Origin: Nonomuraea glycinis
GTDB taxonomy: Bacteria; Actinomycetota; Actinomycetes; Streptosporangiales; Streptosporangiaceae
NCBI RefSeq assembly: GCF_014646515.1
Contig: NZ_BMNK01000003.1
Span: 1 to 64,000 of the forward strand
Length of the DNA stretch: 64,000 nucleotides
Direction: 5' to 3'
Position numbers and translations under genes: made by a program. The notes below the pieces were generated by a model that saw nothing but the letters and a program-made list of their open reading frames with translations, did not search any database and was not told where the DNA came from. The stretch's first letter is position 1. Every line of letters starts with the position of its first letter. Below, piece by piece: positions 1-7,285 of this stretch.

Positions 1-18
1 TCATGCACTGGCTTTTAA

Positions 19-41
19 CACACTGTTGAGTTCTCAAGAAA
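19..41 (-). promoter_or_regulatory. rRNA operon leader antitermination (BoxA-like) element
   Basis: Read on the minus strand, this is the conserved TTGAGAACTCAACAGTGTG-type element that actinobacteria carry in the rrn leader a short way before 16S rRNA. It implies an rRNA operon running leftwards whose 16S gene begins just outside the window. The assignment rests on recognition of the leader signature; no rRNA coding sequence is inside the window. Confidence 0.7.
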
Positions 42-119
42 CGGACGCGTACATCCCCGCACCAAACCCCATCAGGGCCGAGCGGCGGAGGCGCTCATTT
101 CGTGTTCTGTTATGTCTTA

Positions 120-148
120 ATCCTGTCAGCCGTTCAAGTCTCTGTCAA
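120..148 (-). promoter_or_regulatory. rRNA operon promoter
   Basis: On the minus strand a consensus -35 TTGACA (143-148) is followed after 17 nt by a -10 CAGGAT (120-125). It lies about 80 nt upstream of the BoxA-like leader element. A further, weaker promoter-like pair may lie upstream at roughly 200-240. The layout of several promoters feeding a leader is typical of actinobacterial rrn operons. Divergent from the AI-2E gene. Confidence 0.65.
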
Positions 149-248
149 ATTGACCGGACTCGCTCGACCTGCAGGAATAACCACCGCCCCGCTTCCGGGA
201 CAACCCCTCTAACTTACTCCGAAGTCGGATCCTTGTCGAATCGACTCC

Positions 249-271
249 CCGTGGACACAAAAAATCCACGG
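249..271. repeat. 7-bp stem hairpin with A-rich loop upstream of rrn promoters
   Basis: CCGTGGA (249-255) pairs perfectly with TCCACGG (265-271) around a 9-nt A-rich loop. It lies in the gene-free 1-393 region between the divergent rrn operon and the first gene. It could be a terminator or a protein-binding dyad; nothing in the sequence decides between these. Confidence 0.4.
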
Positions 272-393
272 ACCGGATGGTGCTAGGGAGGTGTCCTGAG
301 TGAGGCCGACGATCACCGCCGTCCTCGTGGGACTGGTGAACTCTATGTACGGCTCCGGGAACCGTCAAATCGACGGTTTACCCGCCTGCGGCA

Positions 394-1464
394 GTGTCAC
401 TTCTAAGCCACGGGTACGTACCCTCCGTGGAGCATCGACCTGTGCCGAGAGCCCTCATCATCCTGGTGGGAATCGCCGGCGCGGTGATCCTTCTCTTCGG
501 CATCCGCGAGGTTTCGTCCATCGTCGGGCCTTTCGTCCTCGCCCTGGTGCTCGTCATCGCCGTGTCCCCGGTGCGCACCTGGCTGGCGGCCCGGCGGGCG
601 CCGATCTGGGTGCAGGTCGCGGTGCCGTTCCTGATTCTCGTCATGGTGCTGCTGGCGATGGCCGGCGTGCTGACGATCTCGGCGGTGCAGCTCGGCTCGC
701 TCGTCCCCTCCTACACCCGGGAGTTCCAGGCGCTGCTCGTCGACGCCCAGAACTTCGCCGTCGCCAAAGGCGTCAGCAACGAGCAACTCGACCGGGCGAT
801 CGAGAGCTTCGATCCCCAGCGGATCATCGGCATCGCGCAGAGCCTGCTCGGCGGTGTCATCGGGGTCTTCTCGGGATTGTTCCTCATCGTCGTCCTGCTC
901 CTGGCGATGTGCCTGGACGCGCCCGCCACGGCCAGGATCCTGTCCACCAGCGAGGACAGAAGGCCCGCGGTGGTGACCGCGTTGGACACCTTCGCCCACA
1001 AGACGCGGCGCTATCTGATCGTCTCCACCGTCTTCGGGCTGATCAACGCGGTCCTCAACGTCCTGGCCCTCACGGTCATCGGCGTCCCGCTACCGCTCCT
1101 GTGGGGGGTCCTCGCCCTGATCGCGAACTACATCCCCAACATCGGCTTCGTTCTCAGCCTGATGCCGCCGGCGGCCCTGGCCCTCCTGGACGGAGGCGTC
1201 AAGCAGATGCTCCTGGTGATCGCCGCCTACACCGCCATCAACGTCGTCACCCAGTCCTTCATCCTGCCCAAGTTCCTGGGGGACGCGGTGGGCCTGTCGA
1301 CCACGATGACCTTCATCTCGCTCATCGTCTGGACGTTCGTGCTCGGCCCGCTGGGCGCCGTCCTCGCCATCCCCCTCAGCCTGCTCACGAAGGCGCTCCT
1401 GATCGACAGCGATCCGGCGGCGAAGTGGGCCGCCGCGCTCGTCTCGAACAGGCCGCCGCCCTGA
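394..1464 (+). CDS. AI-2E family transporter (PerM-like membrane protein)
   Basis: Polytopic inner-membrane protein of 356 residues, the usual size for the AI-2E/UPF0118 family. Members are proposed exporters of AI-2 or other small molecules, or Na+/H+ antiporters, so the substrate is unknown. Hydrophobic segments cluster at about residues 19-60, 68-90, 155-190 and, in the second half, 210-340, around the typical long soluble loop (about 95-150). The C-terminal half has the family-type run LIANYIPNIGF and the late helix pair. The GTG at 394 has no good Shine-Dalgarno, and in-frame GTGs at 427 and 442 are possible alternatives. It is convergent with the AraC-type gene, with 1 nt between stops. 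A second family member lies at 56700-57707. Confidence 0.85.
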   Translation: MSLLSHGYVPSVEHRPVPRALIILVGIAGAVILLFGIREVSSIVGPFVLALVLVIAVSPVRTWLAARRAPIWVQVAVPFLILVMVLLAMAGVLTISAVQLGSLVPSYTREFQALLVDAQNFAVAKGVSNEQLDRAIESFDPQRIIGIAQSLLGGVIGVFSGLFLIVVLLLAMCLDAPATARILSTSEDRRPAVVTALDTFAHKTRRYLIVSTVFGLINAVLNVLALTVIGVPLPLLWGVLALIANYIPNIGFVLSLMPPAALALLDGGVKQMLLVIAAYTAINVVTQSFILPKFLGDAVGLSTTMTFISLIVWTFVLGPLGAVLAIPLSLLTKALLIDSDPAAKWAAALVSNRPPP

Positions 1465-1465
1465 C

Positions 1466-2176
1466 CTAACCGCCGTGCAGCAGGTGGCGCAGCGTCACGC
1501 CGCTCAGGCGCTTGACGTCGTGTGACAGGTGCGCCTGGTCCGCGTAGCCCGCCGCCACCGCGACGTCCGCCGCCGCGACGCCTGAGCGGGCCAGTCGCAG
1601 AGCTCGCTGGAACCGGGCGACGCGCTGCAGCGTCTTGGGCGCGTAGCCGAAGCTCGCCACGGTCCTGCGGTGCAGGTGCCGCTCGCTGAGCCCCAGCTGC
1701 CAGGCCACCTCCCGCACACCGCGGCCGGCGCGGAGCCCGGCGAGGATGGCGGGGGCCGCCGGGTCCGGGGCGGGGATCTGTCTCAGGCGGGCCACCACCG
1801 CGGCCCGCACGGCAGCGAGCGGGTCGGCCGCCTCCGGATCGAGGTCCGGTACGTCCAGCGCCCCGGCCAGGGATGGCACGGTGCCCAGATCGGTCAGGGG
1901 GACACGCTGGTCGCGCAGGTCCTGGAGGGGTACGCCGAAGAACTCGCCCACCGCGCCGGGCCGGAAGCGGATGCCGAACAGCACGTCACCCGGGCGGACC
2001 CTGCTGGGCACGGGACCCGTGTCGGGGCCGGCGACGAAGGGCCCGCCGGGGCCCCAGATCAGGTCGACGCAGCCGTCGGGCACCACGAGCAGGGTGCCCT
2101 CCCGCTCACCGACCCGCCGCCACAGGCAGGCGACACGCCCGGCCAGATCCCGCTCCGGCGCCCACTCCGCATACAT
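1466..2176 (-). CDS. AraC family transcriptional regulator
   Basis: Cytoplasmic DNA-binding regulator of 236 residues. The N-terminal half (about 1-120) resembles the small beta-rich ligand domain of the DUF6597-type AraC proteins (VVPDGCVDLIWG, GIRFRPGA). The C-terminal part (about 150-235) is a two-helix-turn-helix AraC domain with VREVAWQLGLSERHLHRR and the second helix AADVAVAAGYADQAHLSHD. The ligand and targets are not visible; AraC proteins of this type are often single-gene regulators. The 3' end abuts the convergent AI-2E gene, and the 5' side faces the end of the prenyltransferase-like gene 74 nt away on the same strand. Confidence 0.85.
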   Translation of the reverse strand: MYAEWAPERDLAGRVACLWRRVGEREGTLLVVPDGCVDLIWGPGGPFVAGPDTGPVPSRVRPGDVLFGIRFRPGAVGEFFGVPLQDLRDQRVPLTDLGTVPSLAGALDVPDLDPEAADPLAAVRAAVVARLRQIPAPDPAAPAILAGLRAGRGVREVAWQLGLSERHLHRRTVASFGYAPKTLQRVARFQRALRLARSGVAAADVAVAAGYADQAHLSHDVKRLSGVTLRHLLHGG

Positions 2177-2250
2177 GCCCCCAGGCTAGGCGGCGCCTGT
2201 GACACTTCGCCGAGCCAGGCGGCGACCGTAGACGCAGGCGTCTGTGACAC

Positions 2251-3105
2251 TCAGCCCGGTAGACGGCCGTACGCGCGTAGGGTTTTGAGGCGTCCTACCG
2301 TCAGGTAGCCGCCCCACTCGTGGGCCACTACCGGCGTCCACATGAGGAAGTTGGGATGCCACCCGCCCTCCTCCGACTGGGCCGCCGGGAGGGCGTCCAG
2401 GTGGCGGTCGAGCACCTCGGCGTCGAACAGTGGCAGCCGCAGCGGCGCCGGTGCGAAGTCCAGCGGGAAGTGCGCCTCCCCCGGCGCGTCCGGGTCGAGC
2501 GAGACGGTGGCCAGGATGCCGTCCTTCAGGCGGTCGAACTCGGCCAGCGCCCGCTCCCTGTCCGGGACCAGGTCCAGGAAGGTGACGACGGCGCGGGCCT
2601 CGTACGGCGTGATCTTGTCCATGGCGGCGACGGCGCGCCAGCAGAAGTCGGTGGCCGGCCCCCGCCAGGGGTGGTCGATGCCGTGTTTGTGCAGGAGGCC
2701 GGCGAGGGAGGCGGTGGGGATGAGGTTGCCCGGCGGGTCGTCGGCGGTCTCCCACCAGGGGGCCCGGGGGGTGTCGCGGACGCTGGGCAGCACGAACGGG
2801 ACGCCGCCGTCCTCGGTGGTGACGCTGAGCAGGTAGTCGCAGGCGGCCGTCACCATCGGATCGGAGAAGGCGTCGAGCTCGTCCAGGATCCAGAACGCCA
2901 CCTCGACCGGCTCCGGCTGGCTGCCCACGCCGCGCAGGTCGGGTTCGAGCGCGTGGCCGAATCCCCCGTCGGGGTTCTGGTAGCAGCGCAGCGTGTCGAG
3001 CACCCGCTCCCGGGACCCGCCGGCGAACAGCGCCTCGAACCTGAGCCTGTCGATCAGCCGGGCGTGAAGCCGCAGGTAGGTGCCTGCTCGGTGAAGAACG
3101 TCCAT
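2251..3105 (-). CDS. prenyltransferase / squalene-cyclase-like repeat protein
   Basis: Predicted soluble protein of 284 residues with alpha/alpha-toroid repeats seen in prenyltransferases and squalene/oxidosqualene cyclases, for example RCYQNPDGGFGHALEPDLR and a late SEEGGWHPN repeat. It is far shorter than true squalene-hopene cyclases and I see no DxDD motif, so cyclase activity is doubtful and the role is unknown. I chose the ATG at 3105 over an in-frame GTG at 3156. A TAGCGT -10 box (minus strand, 3113-3118) sits 7 nt before it, the spacing of a leaderless actinobacterial transcript, and homology to the toroid starts just after. It is divergent from the erm leader. Confidence 0.7.
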   Translation of the reverse strand: MDVLHRAGTYLRLHARLIDRLRFEALFAGGSRERVLDTLRCYQNPDGGFGHALEPDLRGVGSQPEPVEVAFWILDELDAFSDPMVTAACDYLLSVTTEDGGVPFVLPSVRDTPRAPWWETADDPPGNLIPTASLAGLLHKHGIDHPWRGPATDFCWRAVAAMDKITPYEARAVVTFLDLVPDRERALAEFDRLKDGILATVSLDPDAPGEAHFPLDFAPAPLRLPLFDAEVLDRHLDALPAAQSEEGGWHPNFLMWTPVVAHEWGGYLTVGRLKTLRAYGRLPG

Positions 3106-3164
3106 GGGGCGGACGCTACTCGTGGGCCGGTGCGGAAGCTTGTAGGAATCGGACACGCGGCCGG

Positions 3165-3203
3165 TTTATTCGGTTGCCGCCACAGGGAGGCCCCGCCTAG
3201 CGT
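3165..3203 (+). promoter_or_regulatory. erm promoter with WhiB7-like AT-rich box
   Basis: TTGCCG (-35, 3174-3179) and TAGCGT (-10, 3198-3203) are separated by 18 nt. Transcription would start at or next to the ATG of the leader ORF at 3211. An AT-rich hexamer TTTATT (3165-3170) lies exactly 3 nt upstream of the -35. That is the arrangement reported for WhiB7-activated promoters of intrinsic resistance genes such as mycobacterial erm. WhiB7 control is an inference; the promoter itself is reasonably well supported. Confidence 0.55.
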
Positions 3204-3210
3204 CGGCGGC

Positions 3211-3270
3211 ATGTGCTTGTGCTTCTACGCGGTTCGCATCCGTCACGGCCGGCCTCTGGCCCGCCGGTGA
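3211..3270 (+). CDS. 19-residue erm leader peptide (candidate)
   Basis: A complete small ORF MCLCFYAVRIRHGRPLARR starts 7 nt after the -10 box (so probably leaderless) and ends 81 nt before the erm start. Residues 9-11 are R-I-R, an Arg-X-Arg pattern like the +X+ motif at which macrolide-bound ribosomes stall on several Erm leader peptides, and the C-terminus is again Arg-rich. The stop codon forms part of the 5' arm of the first downstream hairpin. Together with the SD-sequestering hairpin this fits a translational attenuator controlling erm. No homologue was checked. Confidence 0.55.
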   Translation: MCLCFYAVRIRHGRPLARR

Positions 3271-3347
3271 CGCGATGACCGACTGAGCGTCCACCGGCGT
3301 GCCCGGGGCCCTTCGAGATCTCCATCGACTCGAGGACCCGGAAGGGC
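3262..3347 (+). promoter_or_regulatory. erm translational attenuator: two leader hairpins, the second covering the SD
   Basis: Stem 1 pairs CGCCGGTG (3262-3269, including the leader stop codon) with CACCGGCG (3292-3299), 8 perfect bp. Stem 2 pairs GCCCTTC (3308-3314) with GAAGGGC (3341-3347), 7 perfect bp, burying the GGAAGGG Shine-Dalgarno (3340-3346) of the erm GTG at 3352. A competing small helix TCGAG/CTCGA lies within stem 2 (3313-3333). The layout matches inducible erm attenuators. I could not identify a strong alternative 2:3 pairing, so the exact switching mechanism is open. Confidence 0.6.
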
Positions 3348-3351
3348 AGCT

Positions 3352-4167
3352 GTGGCGCAGAATTTCGCACACGGAAACTACTCACACACTCAGAAGAAGG
3401 CCAAGGACGGTCGTACGCCCCAGGACAGGGCCAGGCGGGTCCTGTCGCAGAACTTCCTGGTCGACCCGCACGCCGTGGAACTGGTGGTCAAGGCCGCCGG
3501 TCCCGAGGGGCTCGTGCTGGAGCCGGGCGCGGGCGAGGGCGTGCTCACCCGGGCGCTGGCCGCGGCCGGGGCCGAGGTGGTCGGCTACGAGGTGGACCCG
3601 CGGCTGGCCGGCAGGCTGGCGGCGCTGACCCGCGACGATCCCCGGATCGACGTGGTGCGGGGCGACTTCACCACCGCCCGGCCGCCGCGTGAGCCGTTCG
3701 CGGTGGTGGGCAACATCCCCTACTCGATCACGTCCAAGATCGTGCGCTGGTGCCTGCGGGCGCCGGGGCTCACCTCGGCGACCCTGCTCACGCAGCGGGA
3801 GTACGCCCGCAAGCGGACGGGCGACTACGGCCGCTGGAGCCTGGTGGCCGTGGAGTCCTGGCCGTGGTTCGACTGGCGGCTGGGCGACCGGATCGGCCGG
3901 GCGAGCTTCCGGCCGGTCCCGTCGGTCGACTCGGCGATCCTGCGCCTCCAGCGCCGGCCCGAGCCGCTGGTGGGGTCGGGCCGGGACTATCAGCGGCTGG
4001 TCGAGCTGGGGTTCGGCGGGGTGGGCGGGTCGCTGCGCGCCACGCTGCGCACCCGCTACGAGGGGGTGGACGGGGCGCTCGACGCGGCGGGCGTGGCCCG
4101 CGACACGGTCGTGGGCCACGTCCACCCCGATCAGTGGATCACGTTGTATGGGCGGCTATGCCGTTGA
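3352..4167 (+). CDS. erm: 23S rRNA (adenine-N6) methyltransferase, Erm family
   Basis: Methylates A2058 of 23S rRNA using S-adenosylmethionine, giving macrolide-lincosamide-streptogramin B resistance. Its 271 residues match the family size. Visible motifs are the N-terminal SQNFLVDP (32-39), SAM motif I EPGAGEGVLTRAL (57-69), motif III-like RGDF (103-106) and the catalytic NIPY (121-124). The N-terminal tail is basic, as in actinomycete Erm proteins. The housekeeping relative KsgA/RsmA is excluded by the Erm-like spacing and the resistance-type leader. The GTG start has a GGAAGGG SD buried in a hairpin. The 3' end overlaps the convergent membrane gene by 12 nt. It could be self-resistance or intrinsic resistance, since no macrolide cluster is seen here. 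Confidence 0.9.
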   Translation: MAQNFAHGNYSHTQKKAKDGRTPQDRARRVLSQNFLVDPHAVELVVKAAGPEGLVLEPGAGEGVLTRALAAAGAEVVGYEVDPRLAGRLAALTRDDPRIDVVRGDFTTARPPREPFAVVGNIPYSITSKIVRWCLRAPGLTSATLLTQREYARKRTGDYGRWSLVAVESWPWFDWRLGDRIGRASFRPVPSVDSAILRLQRRPEPLVGSGRDYQRLVELGFGGVGGSLRATLRTRYEGVDGALDAAGVARDTVVGHVHPDQWITLYGRLCR

Positions 4168-5535
4168 GGTGACGCTCGCCGGGCCCGCCGGGGTGGCCGG
4201 CTCGGCGGGCTCCGGCTCGGGCGGGTTGCGGCGGGCCCACGGCATCGCCAGGAACAGGACCGGCAGCAGCACGATCGACGCGCGCGACCAGTAGCTGTGC
4301 AGCTCGACCCAGGTCGCCGGATCCTGGGTCATGTAGATGTAGCCGTAGGCCGCCCAGAGAGAGGTGCCGAGGATCGCCGGCCAGGCGAACCGGGTGGGCC
4401 TGGCGATCAGGAACGGCATGAACCAGAGCAGGTACTGGGCGCCCAGCCTGGGCGTGACGACCATGAAGATCAGCAGGATGGCGAGCGTCATGTCGATCGG
4501 ATCGGCCCGGCGCCAGATCACCACGGCGGCCACGACGCAGACGTAGATCAGGTAGGTGCCGATCTTGGCCATCAGCGGCTCCAGCGACCAGTGGCCGCCG
4601 GTGGGCCAGGGAGTCCAGCCCCATTCGCCGACGATCGGCCTGATGTCCTGGATGACCCTGATGACCTCGGGAATCTGGCTGAGCGAGGTGCCCGCGAAGA
4701 CCGGCAGCGTCACCAGGAAGAACAGCGGCACCACGCCGGTCACGAACAGCCCCACGATCCGCGCCCGCAGGTGCGGCAGGAACAGCAGGAAGCCGGGGAT
4801 CAGCCAGATCGGCCAGCTCTTGGCGCACAGCGCCAGGCCCATGAGCAGGCCGGCGAGCGCGGCGCGCTTGAGGTCGGCCCGATCGGACGGGATCGGCTTC
4901 AGCGCCTGGACCAGCATGCCGAGCGCCCGCCGGGGCACCGCGTTCCGGCCGTCGCGCAGCACGTCCAGCCGGAACCTGGCGACGGCGCTGTCGGTCACGC
5001 CCACCCGCTCCGGCGAGCCGGGCCCTCGGGCGACGACGAACGCGGCCACGCCGAAGACCAGCGCCACCGGCTCGACCTGGCCGTGGATGGAGGCGACCAG
5101 CAGGGCCAGCGGGTTGAGCGCGTACTGGAAGGCGCGCAGTGACGCTTTGGGGCCGCCCGCCAGCTTGGCCACCAGAGGGATGAGCACGATGTCGGCCACC
5201 ACGGTGACGAGCCGGCCGGCGTACTCCCATGGGATGCCGAACCACAGCAGGATCCCGTACACATAGGGGATCGTCGGCAGGAAGTGCCAGCCGCCGTTGC
5301 TGGCCAGGACCGGGTCCTCGCCGCGCAGCACGGCCTCGCCCGCCGGTTTGAAGCTGTTGACGAAGTCGACCGGCTGCCAGGCGCCCTCGGCCGCGGTGTA
5401 CATCAGGAGCACGCGGACCGCGATGCCCACACCGATGGCGGCGATCAGGGGTGGCCGCCAGTCCCGCCACTGGGCGATCAGGGCGAGTGCGACTCCGATG
5501 ACGAGGATGGCCCCCGTGAAGACTGCGTAATCCAT
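4156..5535 (-). CDS. GT87-like integral membrane glycosyltransferase (DUF2029-type)
   Basis: A 459-residue polytopic membrane protein with about ten hydrophobic segments spread over the whole length. The arrangement resembles GT-C fold, polyprenol-phosphate-dependent mannosyltransferases of actinobacteria (GT87/DUF2029). Family-like features are a short periplasmic loop after helix 1-2 with acidic residues (AAEGAWQPVDFVNSF), LNPLALLVASIHGQVEP and VTPRLGAQYLLWFMPFL. The HGQVE and YLLW segments are typical of this group. The substrate is not evident; cell-envelope glycolipid or lipoarabinomannan-type mannosylation is plausible. The C-terminus is Pro/Glu-rich and cytosolic. It overlaps the erm stop by 12 nt tail to tail. 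Confidence 0.75.
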   Translation of the reverse strand: MDYAVFTGAILVIGVALALIAQWRDWRPPLIAAIGVGIAVRVLLMYTAAEGAWQPVDFVNSFKPAGEAVLRGEDPVLASNGGWHFLPTIPYVYGILLWFGIPWEYAGRLVTVVADIVLIPLVAKLAGGPKASLRAFQYALNPLALLVASIHGQVEPVALVFGVAAFVVARGPGSPERVGVTDSAVARFRLDVLRDGRNAVPRRALGMLVQALKPIPSDRADLKRAALAGLLMGLALCAKSWPIWLIPGFLLFLPHLRARIVGLFVTGVVPLFFLVTLPVFAGTSLSQIPEVIRVIQDIRPIVGEWGWTPWPTGGHWSLEPLMAKIGTYLIYVCVVAAVVIWRRADPIDMTLAILLIFMVVTPRLGAQYLLWFMPFLIARPTRFAWPAILGTSLWAAYGYIYMTQDPATWVELHSYWSRASIVLLPVLFLAMPWARRNPPEPEPAEPATPAGPASVTSTA

Positions 5536-5653
5536 GGCGGGATCTAGAGTGCCGTACGAAAAAGCATGGTGCTACCTGCACTTCTGAATTCTTATCCCCG
5601 ACATGCGGTGCCTTAAGGCGTCAGATCATGACCGTCTGTGCTGAACTTTTCGC

Positions 5654-7246
5654 ATGGGGGGATCGCTAATCAACCAGGCGCTGGTCAGGCTCTACTTCGA
5701 CGTGCGTGAAGGAGTGCGTGATCCGGTCGCTGCCTGGGCGAAACTCACAGCGAATTCAGAGGTTTATCGGCAGGCGCGGGGCGGGCGCCGGGTTCCCCTC
5801 GACGACGACACCGCCGCTGAGCTGGCCGCGGCGGCGATCGTGCACACCGCCGCCGAGCACGGGGCGGACCAGGTGGCCGCGCTGGCGACCTCGCCGCTGG
5901 CCGAGCTGGTCGGCGGGCTGGGCGGCGCGGTGCTGACCGAGCAGTCCAGCGCGCCCGCGCAGATGCTCGGCCCGCGCTTCCCCGGGCCGGCCACCGAGCA
6001 CTGGGCGCGGGCCGCCTATGTGCTGCTGTGGGGGGAGAACAATCGGACGGTACGGGCTCCCGGCACGCCGTGGGTGATCGCCGGGCGCTACAAGGGGCAG
6101 AAGGTGGTGGCGATCGGGCCGCATCCGACGCGGCTGTCGGACGAGACGCTGGTCGTCCGGCCCGGCGGCGACGGCGCGCTGGCCATGGCGGTCGGGCATG
6201 TGCTGCTCAAGGAGTTCTACCTGGACCGGCCGGCCTTCGCCGAGCACGCGATGGAGTGGACCGATCTGCCGTTCCTGGTGCGGCTGCGCGAGCGCGGCGG
6301 CGCGCTGGTGCCCGGCGGGCTGCTCGGGCCGGTCGCCGATCGGCTGAGCCTGTACGGCGCGGACGGCGCGCAGGGGACCGAGGTGCTGCTGCCGCGCTTC
6401 GACGACGGGCCGGGCGTGCTGCACCGGGGCGTGCCGGCGGTCCGGGACGGCGAGCAGCTGGTGACGACGGTGTTCGACCTGCTGCTGGCGGTGTACGGGG
6501 TGGGCAGGCCGGGGCTGCCGGGCCGTTGGCCGTCCGGTTACGACGATCGCGCCGAGCCGTACACGCCCGGCTGGCAGGAGGCGCACACCGGGGTGGCCGC
6601 CTCGCGCACGGTGAAGATCGCGCGGGAGCTGGGCGTGACGGCGGAGAAGACGCACGGGCGGTGCATGGTCGTGCCGGGCTGGCTGGACACGCCGCACGCC
6701 GACACCGCCTACCGGGCGATGCTGGCGCTGCTCGTGCTCACCGGCTGCCGGGACGGCTGGGCGCAGCCGTCGGCCGGGACGGACATCCCGCTGGTGCCGT
6801 ACCTGTGCCTGCACGCGTGCGGCGAGGACCCCGCCGAGGTGGGGTCGCTGAGCTGGGCGCTCGGTGACGGGCTGTTCGAGGACCGGACGTCGCGGTCGGT
6901 GCTGCTGGAGGCGGTGCGCGACGGGCTGCCGATGGCGCCGCCGCCCCGGGTGCTGGCCCTGTCGAGGTGGATCTACCCGCTGCCGCCCGAGGTGGACCTG
7001 CTCATCGGGCCGGACGAGCGGTGCGATCTGGCCCCGCCGGACGCGCGGCTGATCGCCGACGCGGTGGCCAAGCTCACCACCGCGCCGGTCGAGCCGGGCG
7101 GCGCGGACGCCGAACCGGGCGAGCGGCGGATGCGGCTGCTGATCGACCATGCCTGGATGCACGAGTACGGCGAGGCACTGCCGGTCTACCGGCCGCCGGG
7201 GGCCGGGATCCCGCTGAAACCCACTCAGCTCGTCCGCATGCCGTGA
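5654..7246 (+). CDS. NarG-like protein lacking Fe-S domain and Mo ligand
   Basis: The 530-residue protein aligns by eye with the molybdopterin region of respiratory nitrate reductase NarG. Shared segments include YKGQKVVAIGPHPT, ALAMAVGHVLLKEFYLD, WTDLPFLVRLRERGG, TTVFDLLLAVYGV, PSGYDD, YTPGWQEAHTGV and YRAMLALLVLTGC. The N-terminal [4Fe-4S] domain is absent. The segment that carries the Mo-coordinating Asp in NarG (FYDWYCDLP) is replaced by TEQSSAPAQML. GGGWAHYVGQ is reduced to GWAQ, and the C-terminal half of NarG is missing. It has no Tat signal and no narHJI neighbours, yet the frame is intact, so it is probably a catalytically dead derivative. The ATG at 5654 lacks a clear SD; GTGs at 5702 and 5714 are alternatives. 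A perfect palindrome GCCTTAAGGC lies at 5610-5619. Confidence 0.7.
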   Translation: MGGSLINQALVRLYFDVREGVRDPVAAWAKLTANSEVYRQARGGRRVPLDDDTAAELAAAAIVHTAAEHGADQVAALATSPLAELVGGLGGAVLTEQSSAPAQMLGPRFPGPATEHWARAAYVLLWGENNRTVRAPGTPWVIAGRYKGQKVVAIGPHPTRLSDETLVVRPGGDGALAMAVGHVLLKEFYLDRPAFAEHAMEWTDLPFLVRLRERGGALVPGGLLGPVADRLSLYGADGAQGTEVLLPRFDDGPGVLHRGVPAVRDGEQLVTTVFDLLLAVYGVGRPGLPGRWPSGYDDRAEPYTPGWQEAHTGVAASRTVKIARELGVTAEKTHGRCMVVPGWLDTPHADTAYRAMLALLVLTGCRDGWAQPSAGTDIPLVPYLCLHACGEDPAEVGSLSWALGDGLFEDRTSRSVLLEAVRDGLPMAPPPRVLALSRWIYPLPPEVDLLIGPDERCDLAPPDARLIADAVAKLTTAPVEPGGADAEPGERRMRLLIDHAWMHEYGEALPVYRPPGAGIPLKPTQLVRMP

Positions 7247-7275
7247 GCCCGGGGCGGCCTCGCACCGCCCCGGGC
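7247..7275. terminator. bidirectional terminator hairpin
   Basis: GCCCGGGGCGG (7247-7257) and CCGCCCCGGGC (7265-7275) form a perfect 11-bp stem with a 7-nt loop. It lies exactly between the stops of two convergent genes, the NarG-like gene (+) and the chitinase (-). No U-tract is present, as is usual for GC-rich actinobacterial terminators. Confidence 0.7.
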
Positions 7276-7285
7276 CCGGCACCGG

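Noticed and set aside
3352..4167. Erm-like gene as the housekeeping dimethyltransferase KsgA/RsmA
   Set aside because: The QNF start, the spacing of motifs and the leader/attenuator region fit Erm; KsgA is longer between motifs and has no such leader.
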